NCBI RefSeq assembly: GCF_005768555.2
Contig: NZ_VCHX02000182.1
Location: 1 to 64,000, forward strand
From: Streptomyces sporangiiformans
GTDB lineage: Bacteria > Actinomycetota > Actinomycetes > Streptomycetales > Streptomycetaceae
Reading direction: 5' to 3'
Length of the DNA: 64,000 nt
The position numbers and the translations under genes are program-made. Shown one piece after another: positions 59,604-64,000 of the stretch. The notes under the pieces were generated by a model. The model was not told the DNA's origin. It searched no databases and was given only the letters and a program-made list of their open reading frames with translations. Numbering within the stretch: the stretch's first letter is position 1; the number at the start of each line of letters is the position of its first letter.

Positions 59604-60647
59604 TCAGGCGGACACGGCCCTGTACGTCACCGGATCGCTCCCCGTCACCGCCTCCGCGCGCCCCAGCTTCACCAGCCGTCGCAGGTGGGCCTCGGCCTCC
59701 GAGACCGCGATGTTCCGTGAGCCGTAGGGGATCTGCTCCCAGGGCCGGTTCCACTCCATGCGTTCGGCGAGCTGCCAGGGGGTGAGCGCGGTGGTGAGGA
59801 GGGAGAGAAGCCCGGTCAGCCGGGCCTCGTGATGGGCGAGCAACTCCCGTACGCGGGACGGCGCGTCGGTGAACGGATGCTGATGCGCCGGCAGGACCTC
59901 GGCGGGGGCCAGGCGTCCGACGCGCTCCAGGGAGTCGAGGTAGTCGCCGAGCGGGTCGGTGACGGTGGCGTCGTCCGGGTCCTCGTACAGGCCGATGTGC
60001 GGCGTGATCTCGGGGAGGAGGTGGTCGCCCGAGAACAGGCGGCCGCTGCCGGGGAGTTGCGCCGGATGCTCCTCCTCCAGGTGGAGGCAGACATGGCCCG
60101 GCGTGTGACCCGGCGTCCAGATCGCGCGGAGGCGACGGCCCGCGAGGTCGAGGAGTTCGCCGGGGACGATCTCGCGGTCGGGGAGGGCGGAGTTCAGGCC
60201 CGGCATCGTCCGCGTCCGTCCCGATGCGCGGGCCGCGAGCAGCGGCGCCACGTGCGCGTCGGGGGCCCCGGCGGCCCGGAGTTTCTCGGCCATGTAGCCG
60301 TACCAGCGCTCCTGCCGGGTCTCGCGGCTGCGGCGCACGATCGAGGCGTCGGCGGCGTGCATCGCGATCCACGCGCCGGAGGCCTCACGGACCTTGCCGG
60401 ACAGGCCGTGGTGGTCGGGATGGTGGTGGGTGATGACCACACCGTGGATCTCCGCGACCGAAGTGCCGCACGCCTCCAGGCCGTTGACCAGCGTGTCCCA
60501 GGATTCCGGGTCGTCCCACCCCGTGTCGACGAGGACCGGACCGCGGTCGGTGTCGAGGAGATGGACGAGAGTGTGCCCGAGCGGATTGTCCGGGATGGGG
60601 ACCTTCAGGGAGCGGACGCCTCCGCCGTGGTCGGTCACCTGTGTCAT
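59604..60647 (-). CDS. MBL-fold metallo-hydrolase with C-terminal winged-helix-like tail
   Basis: 347 residues from the ATG after GGGGAA. The metal site is THHHPDHHG (H-x-H-x-D-H), with a later His in TPGHTPGHV, Asp in FSGDHLL and His in LPAHQHPF. The last 80 residues (LTTALTPWQLAERMEWNRPWE...EAEAHLRRLVKLGRAEAV) look like a winged helix, as in BLACT_WH proteins of the LACTB2 group. Divergent from the aldehyde dehydrogenase gene with a KstR-like operator between them. Could be a thioesterase or lactonase in the same pathway. Confidence 0.9.
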   Translation of the reverse strand: MTQVTDHGGGVRSLKVPIPDNPLGHTLVHLLDTDRGPVLVDTGWDDPESWDTLVNGLEACGTSVAEIHGVVITHHHPDHHGLSGKVREASGAWIAMHAADASIVRRSRETRQERWYGYMAEKLRAAGAPDAHVAPLLAARASGRTRTMPGLNSALPDREIVPGELLDLAGRRLRAIWTPGHTPGHVCLHLEEEHPAQLPGSGRLFSGDHLLPEITPHIGLYEDPDDATVTDPLGDYLDSLERVGRLAPAEVLPAHQHPFTDAPSRVRELLAHHEARLTGLLSLLTTALTPWQLAERMEWNRPWEQIPYGSRNIAVSEAEAHLRRLVKLGRAEAVTGSDPVTYRAVSA

Positions 60648-60757
60648 GGATTCCCCATCCCCGCCCGCGAGTGCGGGCACCTTCGGGCGTGTGGCGGTAG
60701 CGCGTGGCACACGGCGCATGGCGCTGTGGCCCATGGCGCATGGCCATTGCTCACTAT

Positions 60758-60778
60758 AACTAGAACTGGTATCAGTTC
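60758..60778. promoter_or_regulatory. KstR-like operator between the MBL and aldehyde dehydrogenase genes
   Basis: The core TAGAACTGGTATCA (60761-60774) fits TnnAACnnGTTnnA except one base. GAACTG-GTAT-CAGTTC (60763-60778) is a perfect inverted repeat. The 21-bp window is identical at 17 positions to the one at 49691-49711, including nine bases at its left end. A weaker half-site (TGAAAC) follows at 60791. Confidence 0.75.
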
Positions 60779-60841
60779 CCCGTACGTATCTGAAACAGTG
60801 TCAGGAAGTGGGAACGCCCGGCTCCCAGGAGGCAGTCGCTC

Positions 60842-62299
60842 ATGACCGAGCTCGTGGAACACGGACAGCTGTTCATCGGCGGGGAGTTGACGGACCCCCT
60901 GGGCAAGGACGTCATCGAGGTGATCTCGCCGCACACGGAGGACGTCATCGGGAGGGTGCCGCACGCCTCGACGGCCGACGTCGACCGGGCGGTCGCGGCC
61001 GCGCGCACGGCGTTCGACGAAGGCCCCTGGCCACGTATGACCCTGGACGAGCGGATCGAGGTCGTCACCCGGATCAAGGACACGATCGCCGTACGCCACG
61101 AGGAGATCGCCCGCGTCATCTCCTCCGAGAACGGGTCGCCGTACTCCTGGAGCGTCCTCGCGCAGGCGCTCGGCGCGATGATGGTGTGGGACGCGGCGAT
61201 CACGGTCGCGCGGGACTACCCGTACGAGGAGACCCGCGACGGAGTGCTTGGGCGCATCCTCGTCCGGCGTGAACCCGTGGGCGTCGTCGCGGCCGTAGCT
61301 CCCTGGAACGTCCCGCAGTTCGTGGCGGCGGCCAAGCTCGCCCCCGCGCTGCTCGCCGGCTGCACGGTCGTCCTGAAACCCTCGCCCGAGTCGCCCCTGG
61401 ACGCGTACATCCTCGGCGAGATCGCGAAGGAGGCGGGACTGCCGGAGGGCGTGCTGTCGATCCTGCCGGCCGACCGCGAGGTGAGCGAGTACCTGGTCGG
61501 GCATCCCGGCATCGACAAGGTGTCCTTCACGGGCTCGGTGGCGGCCGGCAAACGCGTGATGGAGGTCGCCTCCCGCAATCTCACCCGGGTGACACTGGAA
61601 CTGGGCGGCAAGTCGGCGGCCGTGGTGCTCCCGGACGCCGACCTCGAGACGTCCGTGCCGGGCATCGTCTCGGCGGCCTGGATGAACAACGGCCAGGCGT
61701 GCGTCGCCCAGACCCGCATCCTGCTCCCGCGCTCCCGCTACGACGAGTTCGCGGACGCCTTCACGACGGCGGCGGCCGCGCTGGTGGTGGGCGACCCGCT
61801 GGACCCGGCGACCCAGGTGGGCCCGCTGGTGGCCCGGCGGCAGCAGCAGCGCAACCTCGACTACATCCGCATCGGCCAGGAGGAAGGCGCCAAAGTCCTC
61901 ACCGGCGGGGGCCGTCCGGCCGGGCTCGACCGCGGCTGGTACATCGAGCCGACGCTCTTCGGTGACGTCGACAACTCCATGCGGATCGCCCGCGAGGAGA
62001 TCTTCGGCCCGGTGATCTGTCTGCTGCCGTACGGCGACGAAGACGAGGCCGTGAAGATCGCGAACGACTCCGACTACGGCCTGAGCGGCAGCGTCTGGAC
62101 GGCGGACGTGGCGCACGGCATCGACGTGGCCCGCCGGGTGCGCACCGGCACGTACTCCGTCAACACCTTCAGCCTGGACATGCTCGGCCCCTTCGGCGGC
62201 TACAAGAACTCGGGCCTGGGGCGGGAGTTCGGCCCCGAGGGATACGGCGAGTACCTGGAGCACAAGATGATCCACCTGCCCGCCGGCTGGGAGGCGTAG
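60842..62299 (+). CDS. NAD(P)-dependent aldehyde dehydrogenase
   Basis: 485 residues, a complete class I/II ALDH. Catalytic Cys 287 (NNGQACVAQTR) and general base Glu 253 (VTLELGGKSA) are present, with the Rossmann GFTGSVAAGKR and the APWNVPQF start of the substrate tunnel. AGGAGG lies nine bases upstream. Followed two bases later by a ferredoxin gene, and controlled with the MBL gene by a KstR-like palindrome. It could oxidise the C26-aldehyde made by the CYP125-like P450 (inference). Confidence 0.95.
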   Translation: MTELVEHGQLFIGGELTDPLGKDVIEVISPHTEDVIGRVPHASTADVDRAVAAARTAFDEGPWPRMTLDERIEVVTRIKDTIAVRHEEIARVISSENGSPYSWSVLAQALGAMMVWDAAITVARDYPYEETRDGVLGRILVRREPVGVVAAVAPWNVPQFVAAAKLAPALLAGCTVVLKPSPESPLDAYILGEIAKEAGLPEGVLSILPADREVSEYLVGHPGIDKVSFTGSVAAGKRVMEVASRNLTRVTLELGGKSAAVVLPDADLETSVPGIVSAAWMNNGQACVAQTRILLPRSRYDEFADAFTTAAAALVVGDPLDPATQVGPLVARRQQQRNLDYIRIGQEEGAKVLTGGGRPAGLDRGWYIEPTLFGDVDNSMRIAREEIFGPVICLLPYGDEDEAVKIANDSDYGLSGSVWTADVAHGIDVARRVRTGTYSVNTFSLDMLGPFGGYKNSGLGREFGPEGYGEYLEHKMIHLPAGWEA

Positions 62300-62301
62300 G
62301 C

Positions 62302-62535
62302 ATGGGTGACCGCTGGCACATCGAGGTCGACCGCTCTGTCTGCATCGGTTCGTCCCAGTGCGTCAACCAAGCCCCGAACGCCTTCCGCCTCGACACCTCC
62401 AGGCAGGCCCACCCCGTCGACCCGGAGACCGACGCCAACGAGAAGACCCTGGAGGCGGCGGAGGGCTGCCCGGTGGAGGCCATCGTGATCACCTTGCTGG
62501 GGTCGGGAGAGGTGGTGTTCCCGCCCGAGGAGTGA
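62302..62535 (+). CDS. P450-type ferredoxin, probably [3Fe-4S]
   Basis: 77 residues. Cys 14 and Cys 20 in CIGSSQC and Cys 56 in GCP make a three-cysteine cluster; the place of the second Cys of a four-Cys ferredoxin is Ser 17. This is the pattern of ferredoxins that feed electrons to actinomycete P450s. It starts three bases after the aldehyde dehydrogenase stop. The likely partner is the CYP125-like P450 13 kb away, since no other P450 is in the window. Confidence 0.92.
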   Translation: MGDRWHIEVDRSVCIGSSQCVNQAPNAFRLDTSRQAHPVDPETDANEKTLEAAEGCPVEAIVITLLGSGEVVFPPEE

Positions 62536-62664
62536 GGACTTCCGTCCTCCGGCCCCGCGAGGGGCCGGAGCTCCCGTCCGGTGAGTGGCGCGCGGAGCCT
62601 GTGCGAGACTCCGCCTCACGACTGCGGGCGCGTGACCCGTGGTGGCCGGGACGCGGGGGCGGAG

Positions 62665-63171
62665 ATGCGCGGAGTGGTGCTGACGGCGGGTGCCGTGGTG
62701 GCGGCCGTACTGCTGGTGGGGTGCGGTGGAGGGGCCGGTGACGGCGCCTCGGAGCCGCCCCGCCCGAGCGGCGGTGGCGCGTCCGCCAGTCCGGTGGAGG
62801 AGTCGACGCTGAGCCGCCGCACGGTGCGGCGCGATGTGTGGGCGGCAGCCGCCGCGGGCGGATTCGGCGATATCGACGACCGCGGCGGGACACCCGCACC
62901 CTGCCGGCTGATCGCCGCCGTGCGAACCGATGACGAACCGGAGCCGGCGGCCCTCGCGAAGGTGGTGGCCGAGCTGAAGGACCGGGGCTGGGAACAGGTG
63001 TTCCGCAAGGCGGAGGACGACGGAGCCGTCACCTGGTTCTTGAAAAGGGCGAACTGGGGCACGTACGTCATCACGAGGACCGCCTCCGAGCAGGAGTCCG
63101 GCGGACCGGCGTTCTCGTTCTCCGGAGTGCGACTCGATTGCCCCAGTGGCGCGGCTACCGCGTCTCCCTGA
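62665..63171 (+). CDS. Small lipoprotein of unknown function
   Basis: 168 residues. A hydrophobic leader ends in LLVGC, a canonical lipobox, followed by a Gly/Ser/Pro-rich linker and a small domain (WAAAAAGGFGDIDDRGG...VVAELKDRGWEQVFRKAEDDGAVTWFLKRANWGTYVI) with a Cys pair (PAPCRLI, LDCPSG). The start is uncertain: the ATG at 62665 stands immediately after a GGGGCGGAG stretch, with no spacer. Its 3' end overlaps the KstR-like gene by 17 bp. Confidence 0.8.
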   Translation: MRGVVLTAGAVVAAVLLVGCGGGAGDGASEPPRPSGGGASASPVEESTLSRRTVRRDVWAAAAAGGFGDIDDRGGTPAPCRLIAAVRTDDEPEPAALAKVVAELKDRGWEQVFRKAEDDGAVTWFLKRANWGTYVITRTASEQESGGPAFSFSGVRLDCPSGAATASP

Positions 63172-63820
63172 CCTCCGTCAGGTCGATCAAGCGGCACACC
63201 GTCTCGATGTCGATCTTGACCTGGGCGATGGAGGCGCGGCCGGAGAGCCAGGTGATGAGGGCCGAGTGCCAGGTGTGTTCGATGACGCGGACCGCGGAGA
63301 GCTGGGCCGGGGTGGGGTCGTCCAGGCCCATCGCGTCCAGGATGATCGCCGTGGTCTGACGGGAGACCTGGTCCACCTCCGGGCTGACGCTGCGGTCCGC
63401 GAACGTCAGGGCGCGGACCATGGCGTCGGCGAGGTGCGGCTCCCGCTGCAGGGCGCGGAAGGCCCGCATCAGGGTCTCGGCGACGCGCTCCGCCGCCGTC
63501 TCACCGGCCGGTGGCTTCTTGCGCAGGGTGCCGTGCATGTGCGCGAGCTGGTCCTGCATCGTGGCGACCAGCAGATGCACCTTCGACGGGAAGTACCGGT
63601 ACAGCGTGCCGAGCGCCACCTGCGAGGACTCCGCGACCTCGCGCATCTGCACCGCGTCGAACCCGCCCCGGCTGGCCAGTTGCGCGCTCGCGTGCAGGAT
63701 GCGCCGTCGCCGGGCCTCCTGACGTTCGGTCAGCGGCGGGGAGGCCGGCGGCACGGCTCGTGCCGCCGGGGGCGCGTCCTTCGCCGCAGTTTCGGCCGCA
63801 GTCTTGGCTTCCGCAGGCAT
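63155..63820 (-). CDS. KstR-like TetR family repressor
   Basis: 221 residues. The DNA-binding domain reads RRRRILHASAQLASRGGFDAVQMREVAESSQVALGTLYRYFPSKVHLLVATM. As I recall mycobacterial KstR, which represses cholesterol catabolism and binds a side-chain-intact CoA thioester, blocks such as GTLYRYFPSKVHLLV, FADxSxSxEVDQV and the recognition helix region coincide. An Ala/Lys-rich extension of about 40 residues precedes it. The window contains three sites fitting its known motif, one about 155 bp upstream of this gene. Confidence 0.9.
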   Translation of the reverse strand: MPAEAKTAAETAAKDAPPAARAVPPASPPLTERQEARRRRILHASAQLASRGGFDAVQMREVAESSQVALGTLYRYFPSKVHLLVATMQDQLAHMHGTLRKKPPAGETAAERVAETLMRAFRALQREPHLADAMVRALTFADRSVSPEVDQVSRQTTAIILDAMGLDDPTPAQLSAVRVIEHTWHSALITWLSGRASIAQVKIDIETVCRLIDLTEVRETR

Positions 63821-63971
63821 GTGTCCCGTTCCGTGACGTTCGTGAGGGCGGGTCGATGGGGAGGGGTGGGCGAGAGACAGCAGACTAGGGCCTTGCCGTG
63901 GCGTGAATCACCTGATCCACCGCTCACAGGAGAGCTACCTGCCGGTAGATTCAGACCCTCCGAACGATCAA

Positions 63972-63992
63972 GTCTGAAACTTGTTCTAGGTT
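63972..63992. promoter_or_regulatory. KstR-like operator upstream of the regulator gene
   Basis: TGAAACTTGTTCTA (63975-63988) matches TnnAACnnGTTnnA at every fixed position. It sits about 155 bp from the regulator start, at the edge of the window, so it may mainly control a divergent gene that lies beyond 64000. The 63821-63970 stretch shows nothing else. Confidence 0.7.
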
Positions 63993-64000
63993 AGCGTCCC

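Overview
The window reads as chromosomal DNA of a Streptomyces (or very close relative). It is very GC-rich with strong third-position GC bias, uses many GTG and some TTG starts, and its genes belong to families typical of that genus: DUF4429/SHOCT, DUF3052, a DUF475 TerC-like protein, repeated TerD paralogues and a homodimeric AceE. From memory only, the stretch from aceE through peroxiredoxin and TerD to the ECF transporter resembles the SCO23xx neighbourhood of S. coelicolor; I could not check this. I see no phage, conjugative element, CRISPR array or rRNA. There is one tRNA and one small MITE-like element.

Layout. 0-8 kb: a beta-lactamase-fold hydrolase, a GNAT, a MerR/aldo-keto reductase pair with a 19-bp-spacer promoter, a DUF4429 protein, a DUF1023-type hydrolase, and a divergent TetR/drug-efflux pair. 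8-14 kb: a potassium channel, aceE, DUF3052 and an AhpE-type peroxiredoxin. 14-23 kb: a Ter stress module with two TerD proteins, a TerC-like protein, a TerA-like protein, a TerD with a repeat tail, a CitE-like lyase, a large PRTase-TRSP/StiP-PELOTA fusion and a HAD phosphatase. 23-31 kb: small envelope and hypothetical genes, tRNA-Val(TAC), and two broken genes (a frameshifted DUF4383 and an MBL-fold remnant). 31-38 kb: a DoxX gene behind a DmdR/IdeR-like iron box, an FAD protein, a PhoD-type phosphatase, a secreted HNH nuclease, a HAD phosphatase and a peptidoglycan-binding protein. 38-48 kb: an MFS pump with a MarR-like tail, a small paralogous gene pair, a FHA-like protein, an O-methyltransferase, and two large membrane envelope proteins.

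48-64 kb holds the two most informative systems. The first is a dispersed KstR-type set: a CYP125-like P450, a FadA5-like thiolase, an MBL hydrolase, an aldehyde dehydrogenase, a three-cysteine ferredoxin and a KstR-like TetR. Three intergenic regions in this set carry KstR-like palindromes, two of them nearly identical. This looks like a compact side-chain oxidation module for a sterol or other branched lipid, lacking the rest of a cholesterol pathway inside the window. The second sits between its two halves. It is a cobalamin-riboswitch-controlled operon coding for a secreted prenyltransferase-fold protein resembling transcobalamin, a second secreted anchored protein, and a complete ECF transporter (T, fused double ATPase, S). 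I infer it is a vitamin B12 capture and uptake operon.

Recurrent small-scale themes are tandem repeats of 9-24 bp at the 3' ends of genes, some straddling the stop codon; promoters placed so that transcripts would be leaderless; and strong hairpins without U-tracts as terminators. All domain assignments come from reading the protein sequences; no searches were run.
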